Shown here: positions 1-7,123 of the stretch, piece by piece
How positions within the stretch are numbered: the stretch's first letter is position 1
Layout: each line of letters opens with the position of its first letter
NCBI GenBank assembly: GCA_046263195.1
Contig: JBHELG010000108.1
Coordinates: 1-64,000 of the forward strand
Direction of reading: 5' to 3'
Source: JBHELG01 sp046263195
GTDB taxonomy: Bacteria; Actinomycetota; Nitriliruptoria; Nitriliruptorales; JAHWKO01
DNA length: 64,000 nt
Translations under genes and position numbers: made by a program
Notes under the pieces: generated by a model
Database searches by the model: none
Told to the model about the DNA's origin: nothing
What the model saw: the letters and a program-made list of their open reading frames with translations, nothing else

Positions 1-385
1 CATCGAGGGTGACGAGCTGTGCACGGTCATGAGCACCCGTGACATCAAGCCCTTCTGCGGTCAGGGCCGCCTCGAACTTGTCGCGGTGCTCGCGGGTCGC
101 GATCACGACAGCGGCCTCGCCTGCTCTCAGCGGGGGTGTGAGGAACTGGACGACGGAGTCGACGAGGAACTCGTCGCGCTCGTAGAACTCGACCAGATGG
201 TCGTGCGGACTCGTCGCCGCCGAAAGACGAGCGCGCACAGGGTCTGGCTGTGAGCTGTGCAGGCGTGCCAACGCTGCGAGAGCGTCCTTGACGCCCGCCA
301 TGTAGATGTCAGGGTTGTCGAACAGGGAGGCCTGCTCGCACATCCTTGCGCGTAGCCGGCGGACGTCCTCGTCAGTAAGGTCCAT
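1..385 (-). CDS. MEDS-domain (DcmR-like sensory) protein, partial
   Basis: The reading frame is open from an ATG at 385 down to base 1, so the C-terminal part lies outside the window; 128 codons are visible. After about 60 N-terminal residues the protein shows HDHLVEFYERDEFLVDSVV and then LRAGEAAVVIATREH, the hallmark of the MEDS domain found in DcmR-type regulators and at the N terminus of some histidine kinases and anti-sigma ATPases. That domain is thought to bind small molecules or relay signals. A GTG at 409 in the same frame could be the true start; neither has a clear ribosome binding site. The output domain is not visible, so the role is only 'sensor or regulator'. Confidence 0.7.
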   Translation of the reverse strand, partial: MDLTDEDVRRLRARMCEQASLFDNPDIYMAGVKDALAALARLHSSQPDPVRARLSAATSPHDHLVEFYERDEFLVDSVVQFLTPPLRAGEAAVVIATREHRDKFEAALTAEGLDVTGAHDRAQLVTLD

Positions 386-545
386 TAGGTCGGCTTTCGT
401 TATTCCCACCTTGACCGTTCGGCATGCCGAACGCAAGCGTGTTTCGATCCGCCCCTCGACCCTGAGGGGAAGGCTGGAGAACCAGACCTCGGCGATGGCC
501 GCTCCCGCGCCGGCCACCGCCATACGGGGTACCCACAGCTCAAAC

Positions 546-855
546 CACCGCAGGAGGAGCGCTCGAACTGGACGTGAACCGGTACCTGATCGAGACGATC
601 ACCGCGATCGGGGTCCGCTACGACTTCGGCGAGGGCATGAACTGCTCGGCCGGCGGCTGCGGGATGTGGGACTGAAAGAGGGGCGCCTCTACGATCTGAT
701 GCACGGCGGCCGCGGGCTACTGCTCGACCAGACCGGCCGGCTGTCGGTGGCGGGCTGGGCAGATCGGGTCGACCACGTTGTCGACGTCAGCGAGGAACTG
801 GACGTGCCCGCCGTGCTGCTGCGGCCGGACGGCCACGTGGCGTGGGTTGGACCTC
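546..855 (+). pseudogene. FAD-dependent aromatic monooxygenase, C-terminal remnant
   Basis: The second half reads HELLGRRLRDVGL, then LLLDQTGRLSVAGWADRV and VPAVLLRPDGHVAWVG. This is the C-terminal domain of class A flavin monooxygenases of the polyketide or rifampicin hydroxylase type. The preceding stretch (ITAIGVRYDFGEG) is in another frame, so a single-base shift falls near 630. No N-terminal FAD-binding GxGxxG region is present, and homology stops at about 855 where transposase-derived sequence begins. It is therefore a truncated, frameshifted relic. Confidence 0.65.
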
Positions 856-877
856 CCCCTGAAGGCCGGACACCGTG

Positions 878-1131
878 CTATGCGGCCAGCGGTGATGGCA
901 CGAGGTTGTGGTGGCGGTCCTCCCAGTCGATTGGGGGCAGGTAGCCCAGGGTGGTGCAGGCGGCGGGCGTTGTAGCGCACGATCCACGTGAAGATCGCAA
1001 TACGAGCCTCGGCGCGGCGGCGGTAGCGGACGCGGTCAACCAGCTCGACTTTGAGGCTGGCGAAGAAGGCCTCGGCCACGGCATTGTCCAGGCAGGCACC
1101 GGTATGGGACGATCGCCACCACTTACGCCGC
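878..1131 (-). mobile_element. IS3-family transposase (orfB) C-terminal remnant
   Basis: On the minus strand the sequence encodes CLDNAVAEAFFASLKVELVD and then IFTWIVRYNARRLH, the end of the DDE integrase domain of IS3-type OrfB, including the catalytic-region glutamate in EAFFASLK. Near 955 about two bases are missing, and the frame changes to TLGYLPPIDWEDRHH before the TAG at 878. The N-terminal two thirds of OrfB, OrfA and one end of the element are absent. Both flanks carry other truncated genes, consistent with insertion followed by deletion. Confidence 0.75.
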
Positions 1132-1141
1132 GCTTTTTCCC

Positions 1142-1739
1142 GAGTCAGTCCGCAATCTCGTCCTGCTCGCTGCGCCCATCAACTTCGCGCCTCCGTGCCA
1201 GAGCCGGGTTCTTGAGCACCTGGGCTCGTCACCAGGGTCAGACGGAGCTGGACGCGCGGCGCCCGGGCAACCTGCCCGAGGACGTCAATGCCGCGCTTGT
1301 TCGCGCCGCCACCCGCGCGTTCGCGACTCTCACCGGTACTTCCCACCTGCTCAGAGTCCTGCGTGCGCGCCTCGAGCGAGATGAGGACCTGCGGGCCTGG
1401 CTGGCCGCCTGCCAGTGGGTGGACGATGCAGTGCCGTTCCCCGGTCGAGCTTTCCGGCAGTGGATCCGCTCCTTCTACCAGGACAACGCGCTCGCTTCGG
1501 GCCGGCTGCGAGTGCGAGGCCGGCCACCACTGTCGCGAGTGACGGCCAACCTGCTCAACGTGGTGGGATCCCGGGACACGGTGACGTCGATGTCGCAGGC
1601 GGCTCCCACACCCGAGTTGGTGGCCAGCGAGGACGCGGAGTCCCTGGTCGTGGGGCACGTGGGGCTCGTGGTCGGCCCGACCGCAAAGCAGGATGTGTGG
1701 GAACCGATGACGGCGTGGCTCGCCAAGCGCTCCGAGTAG
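1142..1739 (+). pseudogene. Poly(3-hydroxyalkanoate) synthase-like (PhaC) C-terminal remnant
   Basis: The fragment begins SVRNLVLLAAPINFAPP in one frame and continues in another with GNLPEDVNAAL, VPFPGRAFRQWIRSFYQDN, LLNVVGSRDTV and GHVGLVVG. This order matches the second half of PHA synthases (alpha/beta-hydrolase fold), keeping the Asp-containing and His-containing motifs. The nucleophile-elbow cysteine region lies upstream and is missing. A frameshift falls between about 1190 and 1260. With no start and no nucleophile, this should be non-functional. Confidence 0.6.
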
Positions 1740-1740
1740 G

Positions 1741-2721
1741 TTAGGTGGCGGCTGTGAGCAGGGCGCTGAGCCCCTCCCACACCGCCTCGGGTTCGATGGT
1801 GCCGAGCGAGTCCATGTGACCACACGCCTCGTATCCCCAGGTCCATAGCTCGTCCATGCCGGCCTCCCGACCTGCCCGAACCGCAGCGCCGACGTCGTCG
1901 AGGTCGTCGGGTCCGAGGCCGAAACCCTGGATCCAGAGCTGAGTGTTCAGCTCGTGGGTCTCGGCGAGGCGTCGCATGTGCCGCGCGGCGGCGTCCACGT
2001 AGGCTGCCGCCGGCCTCCCCGACCGTGCCCAGTAGGGAGAGGCGGCGAGGGTATCGAGGTGCGGTATGGCGCCGAGCGTGTCCCAGTCCGCAGGCTCCAG
2101 TCCGGCGGGATTGAGGCAGAGGGTGCTCCGAGCCCCGCGTTCCGCTGCATCCGCGACGAGCTCGGTGAGAAACGACAGCAATGACATGCGCCGGAAGGCC
2201 TCGATCTCGGGAGTGCGGCTGCGTGGCATGGGCTCCCCGAAACGCTCTTCGAAGGCGGCCTCACAAACCTCGCAGATGCAGCCCCAGTTGCCCCTCGCGA
2301 CCCCGGGAACGCCGGGGCCGGCCCAGTGCGGCTCGTCCCAGAAGAGGCGGTCTGTCCCGGCCTCGATCGCTGCTTGGGTCCAGGTCCGCATGTAGCTGCG
2401 GAACTCCGGTCGGTTGAGGCAGGCCGCCCCTACCCGCCGCCCGTCGTCGAGTACCTGGCCGAGCTCTGGACGAGCCGCCGTGAAGCGGCTCTCCGCCTCA
2501 CCGCCGAATACGAGGCCCACTCCCCACGGGTCCAACTGCACCTCCAGTCCCGCCTCGTGAGAACTGGCCACGATCCGTTCGATCGTGCGGGGGTAGTACG
2601 CGAAGTCGTTCTCCGAGAAGGTGTGCAGCACGCCGCTGAAGCCTCGCGCCGCGAGGCCCTCCATGTCCGCTGCGGCGTGACGCAGGATGCGATTGCCGAA
2701 ATATGCCGCGCCGATGGTCAC
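1741..2721 (-). CDS. Uncharacterised TIM-barrel-like protein, third gene of the sen operon
   Basis: The 326-residue product has the alternating strand/helix pattern of a (beta/alpha)8 barrel, with SGVLHTFSENDFAYYPRTI, LDPWGVGLVFGG, LFWDEPHW, a CICEVC pair and LWIQGFGLG. These resemble glycosidase-like or sugar-isomerase-like barrels, with acidic residues at strand ends (SEND, WDEPH), but I cannot name a family. The chosen GTG at 2721 overlaps the senB stop as GTGA and has GGGAGG 12 bases upstream; a GTG at 2733 is the alternative. Translational coupling to senB suggests a job connected with the selenosugar or selenoneine pathway, but no activity can be assigned. Confidence 0.75.
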   Translation of the reverse strand: MTIGAAYFGNRILRHAAADMEGLAARGFSGVLHTFSENDFAYYPRTIERIVASSHEAGLEVQLDPWGVGLVFGGEAESRFTAARPELGQVLDDGRRVGAACLNRPEFRSYMRTWTQAAIEAGTDRLFWDEPHWAGPGVPGVARGNWGCICEVCEAAFEERFGEPMPRSRTPEIEAFRRMSLLSFLTELVADAAERGARSTLCLNPAGLEPADWDTLGAIPHLDTLAASPYWARSGRPAAAYVDAAARHMRRLAETHELNTQLWIQGFGLGPDDLDDVGAAVRAGREAGMDELWTWGYEACGHMDSLGTIEPEAVWEGLSALLTAAT

Positions 2722-3755
2722 TTCGAGTCCCACCCTCCCGTCGCCTGCGGTGACGTCCCGGAGTCGTGACCGCCTGGGCGCGTCCGCGGGTGGAAGCTGA
2801 GCCCAGCGTCGGTGATCTCCGTGAGGAGCGAGCCCCAACGCTCCCGCTCACGGGCAGGGTCGACGAGCCATCGCAGCCCCTCGACCCAGGTCCTCAGAGT
2901 CGTGCGGAAGGCGCCGTCGCGTTCAATGCGCGACAGCAGGTGGCGGAGGGCACGTGGGTCGCCGACAGGGAAGTAGCCGGGGTAATCCTCACCGAGCAGG
3001 CCGATGGAACCGGAGATACGCGTGGAGACGACCGGCACCGACGCTGCCAGGGCCTCCGAGACGACGTTTGCGCCGCCCTCAAGGCGTGAAGTCAGGACGA
3101 GCAGACGACTCCGGGCCAGGATCCGTAGTGCCTCGCCCCGCGGAAGCTCCCCCACCCACGCGTAGCGGGGGTTGCGCTCGCTTTCCGCTCGAGCCCGGTC
3201 GGCCATTCCCGGCTCGATCTCCCCACCCGCATGCACCACCTGGATCCTCGACTCTTCCGGGAGGTCACGTACGGCCTGGGCGGCGATGAAGGGGTCCTTG
3301 ACGGAGCGAAGATGCGCGAGCAGAACCACCTCGAAGACGTCGTCGCGAGGCTGAGCCGGTGGGATCGGCTTGACGGACTGTTCGATGACCCTGACTCGCG
3401 ATCGCAGCGCCGGTGGTACCTGCTCCAGCCCCAAGCGTTGCAGCACGACGATTCGGGAAGCGAGCTCGACCGAGCGGCGGGCGGAGGGGGAGTTGTCGAG
3501 GTCGCCGTAGAGATCGGTTCCCGTCAGGGCCACCACCAGAGGGGCGTCGGGCTGCATGCTGCGAAAACGGGCGATGGAAGGAGCGCTGCGCCGGGCATGC
3601 AGAGCCACGAGCACGTCACACGACCGCCCCTCGTACGCCTCGACCACAACCGCGTCGTGACCGAGCTCACACAACAGCTCTCGCCAGCGCAGGGCGGTTA
3701 CACGGTTTCCGCTGTTGGTTCCCAGCGGGGCCGGCGTGACGATGCAGACCTTCAC
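2718..3755 (-). CDS. senB: SenB-like selenosugar synthase (GT4-fold, TIGR04348-type)
   Basis: SenB makes a carbon-selenium bond by combining selenophosphate with a UDP-sugar, giving the selenosugar that SenA uses in selenoneine synthesis. The 345-residue protein carries family signatures in order: VTPAPLGTNSGNRVTALRW at the N terminus, LVALHARRSAPSI, VALTGTDLYGDL, LLAHLRSVKDPF, then LEGGANVVSEALA and GLLGEDYPGYFPVGD near the C terminus. The start GTG at 3755 overlaps the senA stop (GTGA), and the end overlaps the next gene in the same way, so the three genes look translationally coupled. Adjacency to the SenA-like gene and to selD supports this role over an ordinary glycosyltransferase. Confidence 0.88.
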   Translation of the reverse strand: MKVCIVTPAPLGTNSGNRVTALRWRELLCELGHDAVVVEAYEGRSCDVLVALHARRSAPSIARFRSMQPDAPLVVALTGTDLYGDLDNSPSARRSVELASRIVVLQRLGLEQVPPALRSRVRVIEQSVKPIPPAQPRDDVFEVVLLAHLRSVKDPFIAAQAVRDLPEESRIQVVHAGGEIEPGMADRARAESERNPRYAWVGELPRGEALRILARSRLLVLTSRLEGGANVVSEALAASVPVVSTRISGSIGLLGEDYPGYFPVGDPRALRHLLSRIERDGAFRTTLRTWVEGLRWLVDPARERERWGSLLTEITDAGLSFHPRTRPGGHDSGTSPQATGGWDSK

Positions 3756-5074
3756 CTCGGCGCGCAGGTACGGAGTCCGGCAAAGACGTCTCGGCGGTCC
3801 GGTGTGAAGTAGTTGCGGTAGGTCGTGCGGACGTAGCGCGCGCGCGTCGCCCAGGCCCCGCCCCGCAACACCTTGCGGGTCCCGAACCACGGCTCCGAGT
3901 TGTCCCGATAGGCGTCCGGTTCGAAGTTCGGGTACGGCAGGAACGTGCTGGCCGTCCACTCCCACACGTTGCCGATCATCTGCCGGCAGCCGAAGGGGCT
4001 GTCGCCCGCCGGGAATGCCCCGACGTCGACGGTGCCCATGGATCGCCAATCGACGTTCGCCTGCTCGGGTCCGGGCTGGTCGTCGCCCCAGGGGTAACGT
4101 CGCTTGCGGGGAACACCTCCGCTCGTGTCCACGCCCCCCGTCGCGGCCAGTTCCCACTCCGCCTCGGTCGGCAGTCGCCTCCCCGCCCAGCGGCAGTACG
4201 CCTCGGCCTCATACCAGCAGACGTGGATGACCGGCCTGTTCGCCTCGAGGTCGACCCAGCTGTCGAAGTGGCGTCTCCGCCAGCCTCCTGGGTACCGGCG
4301 CCAGTAGACGGGGTGTTCGGCTTGCACGGCTCGGCGCCAGCGCCACCCCTCCGGGCTCCACAACTCCGCCCGCTCGTAGCCTCCGTCCGCCACGAAAGCA
4401 GCGAACTCCTCCTGGGTCACCGCGGCCCGAGCGATCGCGAAAGGGGCGACATCGACCGGGTGGCCCCACTTCTCGTTGTCGTAGACGAACGGCTCAGCCC
4501 CAGTCGCGCCGAGCAGAAAGGAGCCGCCTGGCACGTCGACATCGCCTTCCAGTTTCCCGGCGACGAGCGCCTCCCCCGGGCCTGTTCCGCTCAGACCGTC
4601 GAGGTTGGGCGGTGCATAGCCCAGCGTCTGGCGCGTGTAGGTGATGGCCTCCGTGTGGGTGTCCTCGTGGAAGACCGTATACAGGGCGAAGTGTCGCACG
4701 ACAGGGGAGGCATCGGACCGCGACAGTCGCGCCAAGACGCGGTCACGGACCTCGATCATGTAGTCGAGGGTCCTCTCGCGGGGGGGAAGGTCGAGGAACC
4801 AGCGCGTGTCGTGGGGAATCGCCGCCGAGTCCCACAGCGCATCGCAGTGGGGGATGAGGGGGGGCTCGCTCAGTGCGGAGCGCAGCAGGAAGCGCTCCTG
4901 GAACCAGGCGAGGTGCCCGATCTCCCACAACAGCGGGTTCACCGTGGCCAGCATCGGGCCGATGAGCTGTTCGTCGTCGAGGTCCGCCACGAGCTGCATG
5001 ACCCGTTGACGGGCGTCGCGCACCCACTCAGCTAGGTCGGGGATCCACTCTGACCACGCCGCTGAGGCGCGCAC
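3752..5074 (-). CDS. senA: SenA-like selenoneine synthase (EgtB-type iron enzyme)
   Basis: The 440-residue protein has an N-terminal DinB-like helical domain and a C-terminal formylglycine-generating-enzyme/C-type-lectin domain (GGSFLLGATG, RLPTEAEWELAA, GNVWEWTAS, RGGAWATRARYVRTTYRNY). Predicted iron ligands are His54 (IGHLAWFQE) and the HX3HXE motif at His136/His140/Glu142 (FHEDTHTEA), as in EgtB. EgtB makes the ergothioneine sulfoxide; SenA uses a selenosugar to selenylate hercynine. The neighbouring senB and selD favour SenA. The GTG start has AGGAGG seven bases upstream. Hercynine would need an EgtD methyltransferase, which is not in this window. Confidence 0.88.
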   Translation of the reverse strand: MRASAAWSEWIPDLAEWVRDARQRVMQLVADLDDEQLIGPMLATVNPLLWEIGHLAWFQERFLLRSALSEPPLIPHCDALWDSAAIPHDTRWFLDLPPRERTLDYMIEVRDRVLARLSRSDASPVVRHFALYTVFHEDTHTEAITYTRQTLGYAPPNLDGLSGTGPGEALVAGKLEGDVDVPGGSFLLGATGAEPFVYDNEKWGHPVDVAPFAIARAAVTQEEFAAFVADGGYERAELWSPEGWRWRRAVQAEHPVYWRRYPGGWRRRHFDSWVDLEANRPVIHVCWYEAEAYCRWAGRRLPTEAEWELAATGGVDTSGGVPRKRRYPWGDDQPGPEQANVDWRSMGTVDVGAFPAGDSPFGCRQMIGNVWEWTASTFLPYPNFEPDAYRDNSEPWFGTRKVLRGGAWATRARYVRTTYRNYFTPDRRDVFAGLRTCAPR

Positions 5075-5097
5075 CTACTTCCTCCTGACCGGTCCTA

Positions 5098-5180
5098 GCC
5101 GTCCGCTCGGGTTTACCCGCGCGTCACCTCTTGGCCACGACAAGGTGTCCGCTGAGTTTGGCATCCCCGCAGCGGACGGC
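5098..5180. promoter_or_regulatory. Repeats in the senA/dedA divergent promoter region
   Basis: The intergenic region between the divergent senA and dedA genes holds GCCGTCCGCT at 5098-5107 and its exact reverse complement AGCGGACGGC at 5171-5180. A third heptamer copy, GTCCGCT, lies at 5147-5153. CGGGTTTACCCG at 5108-5119 is an imperfectly spaced palindrome (two 5-base arms around TT). These could be operators controlling both directions. I see no convincing -35/-10 pair. Confidence 0.35.
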
Positions 5181-5242
5181 CACCATAGCCCCCCATCGGT
5201 CCGGCTGTAGCCGCGCCGAGCCAGCCGGACCGTGGAGCCCAG

Positions 5243-5872
5243 GTGGAACAGTTCCTGACCGAGACCATCACCGAGACGGTCCTGCGTCACGGTTACGTCG
5301 CCGTGTTCGTGCTCATGGTCGCGGAGTCCGCCCTCATTCCGGTGCCGAGCGAGGTCACGATGCTCTTCGGCGGGGCGCTCGCGAATGTCGCTCTCGTCGA
5401 GCATCTGGGTGCGACGAGCGGACCGCTGAACTTCTGGATGGTTGGCCTGCTGGGCGCGATCGGCAACCTCGTCGGATCATGGATTGCGTACGCCATCGGA
5501 AGAACGGGGGGGCGGTCACTAGCCGAGCGGCTGGGCCGCTACCTCCTCATCCGCCACCACCATCTCGACCGCGCCGAGGTCTGGTTCGATCGCCATGGCA
5601 ACGCCGCTGTCTTCGTCGGACGGCTACTGCCGGTGGTCCGCACCTTCATCAGCCTTCCTGCCGGCATCGCCGCCATGGGCTTCGTGCGCTTCTCCGTCTA
5701 CACCTTCGTTGGCTGCGTCCCCTGGTCCTTGGGCCTGGCCGCGATCGGCTACGGGTTGGGCGCGAACTGGGAGAGGGTTGTGCCATGGTTCCGGCCGGTG
5801 AGCCTCGTGATCGCGGCGGCTGTGATCCTCGTCGCCATATGGTGGTTATACAACGCCGTCCTGGAGCGTTAA
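5243..5872 (+). CDS. DedA-family membrane protein
   Basis: This 209-residue integral membrane protein has the DedA/SNARE-associated pattern: ESALIPVPSE in the first re-entrant hairpin, LGAIGNLVGSWIAYAIGRTGG, and the conserved FVGRLLPVVRTFISLPAGIAAM motif, followed by hydrophobic segments and a basic C terminus. DedA proteins are linked to lipid flippase activity and proton-dependent transport, and one family member has been implicated in selenite uptake in a Cupriavidus/Ralstonia strain. Its place between senA and selD makes an anion or selenite transport role attractive here, but this is inference from position. The GTG start has GGAG upstream. Confidence 0.88.
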   Translation: MEQFLTETITETVLRHGYVAVFVLMVAESALIPVPSEVTMLFGGALANVALVEHLGATSGPLNFWMVGLLGAIGNLVGSWIAYAIGRTGGRSLAERLGRYLLIRHHHLDRAEVWFDRHGNAAVFVGRLLPVVRTFISLPAGIAAMGFVRFSVYTFVGCVPWSLGLAAIGYGLGANWERVVPWFRPVSLVIAAAVILVAIWWLYNAVLER

Positions 5873-5957
5873 GGGACAGCAGGCTTCCACCAGCGGCTGG
5901 CTCGACGTCGATCGCGCTTCCCTGATCCCTAGACTCCCTCACTTGGGCGCTCCACCC

Positions 5958-5973
5958 GGCCCCTTCGGGGGCC
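5958..5973 (+). terminator. UUCG-capped hairpin between dedA and selD
   Basis: GGCCCC-TTCG-GGGGCC forms a perfect 6-bp stem with a UUCG tetraloop, 85 bases after the dedA stop and 26 bases before the selD start. No U tract follows. It may end dedA transcription, or it may be a structure in the selD 5' leader. Confidence 0.4.
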
Positions 5974-5998
5974 TTCCCGGCGGCCCTACGGAGGTGTT

Positions 5999-7036
5999 GT
6001 GAACCCCACGACCCGGCGACTCACGGAGTACAGCCACGGCGCCGGCTGAGCGTGCAAGCTCGCCCCACGCGAGCTGGCGCAGGTCCTGCGCCACCTGACC
6101 TCGGCCAGCCATCCAAACCTGCTGGTCGGCACCGAGACCGGCGATGACGCGGCAGTCTGGCGGCTCGACGACGAGCGCGCGCTCGTCGTCACTGCGGACT
6201 TCATCACGCCGCTCGTCGACGATGCCAGGACCTGGGGACGGATCGCGGCCATCAACTCAGCCTCCGACGTCTATGCCATGGGAGGACGTCCCATCCTCGC
6301 CCTCAACCTCGTGGGATGGAACACGGCGGAGCTGCCCACTGACCTCCTCGACGAGGTGCTCGCCGGAGCTGACGAGGCCGCCGTCGAGGGTGGGTGGGTG
6401 ACGGTCGGCGGTCACACCGTCGACGACCCCGAGCCGAAGTTCGGCCTGGCGGTGGTCGGAGAGGTGCGCCCCGACCGCCTGCTGAAGAACTCGGGGCTGC
6501 GGGACGGGGATGTGCTCGTGCTCACGAAGCCGCTGGGCGTGGGAATCATCGCCACCGCGTTGAAGCGCGACGCCGCAGCGGTGGAGGTGGTCGAATCGGC
6601 GGTCGCCTCCATGCTGCGATCAAACGCCGCAGCGTCACAGGCTGCGCTCGCAGCGGGAGCGACCGGCGCGACTGACGTCACCGGGTTCGGGCTGCTCGGG
6701 CACCTCGGCAAGATGGCCGAGGTATCGGGGGTCGACGCGACCATCCACACCGCCGCCGTGCCGATGCTGGCGGGAGTCCGCGAACTCGCCGCGGCTGGCT
6801 ATATCCCCGGCGGGACCCGCCGTAACCTCGAGTGGGTACGCGACCGCCTGGTCGTTGACGCGGTCGACGAGGTGACCCTTGTGCTCCTGGCGGACGCGCA
6901 GACGTCGGGCGGGTTGGTGTTCGGTGTGTCAGCTTCCGAGGCGGATAGGACGCTGGCCGTTCTGCGCGACGGGGGGGATGCGGCCGTGGTGATCGGTGAA
7001 GCTCGTGGCGGAGCCGGCCGACTCATCCTGCGTTGA
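5999..7036 (+). CDS. selD: Selenophosphate synthetase SelD, selenocysteine-containing
   Basis: SelD makes selenophosphate from selenide and ATP. Reading from the GTG at 5999, the first residues are RLTEYSHGAG, then a TGA codon at 6047-6049, then ACK, and the frame stays open to 7036. This aligns with the E. coli start LTQYSHGAGCGCK, placing the TGA (codon 17) exactly at catalytic Cys17 and keeping Lys20, so it should be decoded as selenocysteine. Later motifs include NLLVGTETGDDAAV, NSASDVYAMGG, VGGHTVDDPEPKFGLAV, DVTGFGLLGHLGKM and TSGGLVFGV. The total is 345 residues. GGAGGT ends three bases before the GTG. Annotation pipelines would wrongly start it at 6278. Selenophosphate would feed SenB and Sec-tRNA synthesis; selA, selB and selC are not visible here. 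Confidence 0.95.
6057..6092 (+). promoter_or_regulatory. Bacterial SECIS-like hairpins for selD UGA recoding
   Basis: Directly after the TGA at 6047-6049 come two adjacent perfect inverted repeats. AGCTCGC/GCGAGCT (6057-6063 and 6069-6075) encloses loop CCCAC. GGCGCA/TGCGCC (6076-6081 and 6087-6092) encloses loop GGTCC. The second has the GGUC-type apical loop seen in the E. coli fdhF SECIS, and its loop begins 32 bases after the UGA, inside the usual 16-37 window for SelB-dependent elements. Folding and SelB recognition are inferred. Confidence 0.65.
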
Positions 7037-7123
7037 CGTGCCGCGGGGGTGTCACGCGATCGGCGCTGGATCGTTGGAGTAGCGGACAGTCATCAGCCCA
7101 TCCCGCGTGAACGGAGACCAGTC

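Noticed and set aside
5873..5998. tRNA-Sec (selC) gene expected near selD
   Set aside because: No 90-base cloverleaf, TCA anticodon or GTTCRA T-loop seen here or in 8054-8182. It must lie elsewhere if Sec is inserted.
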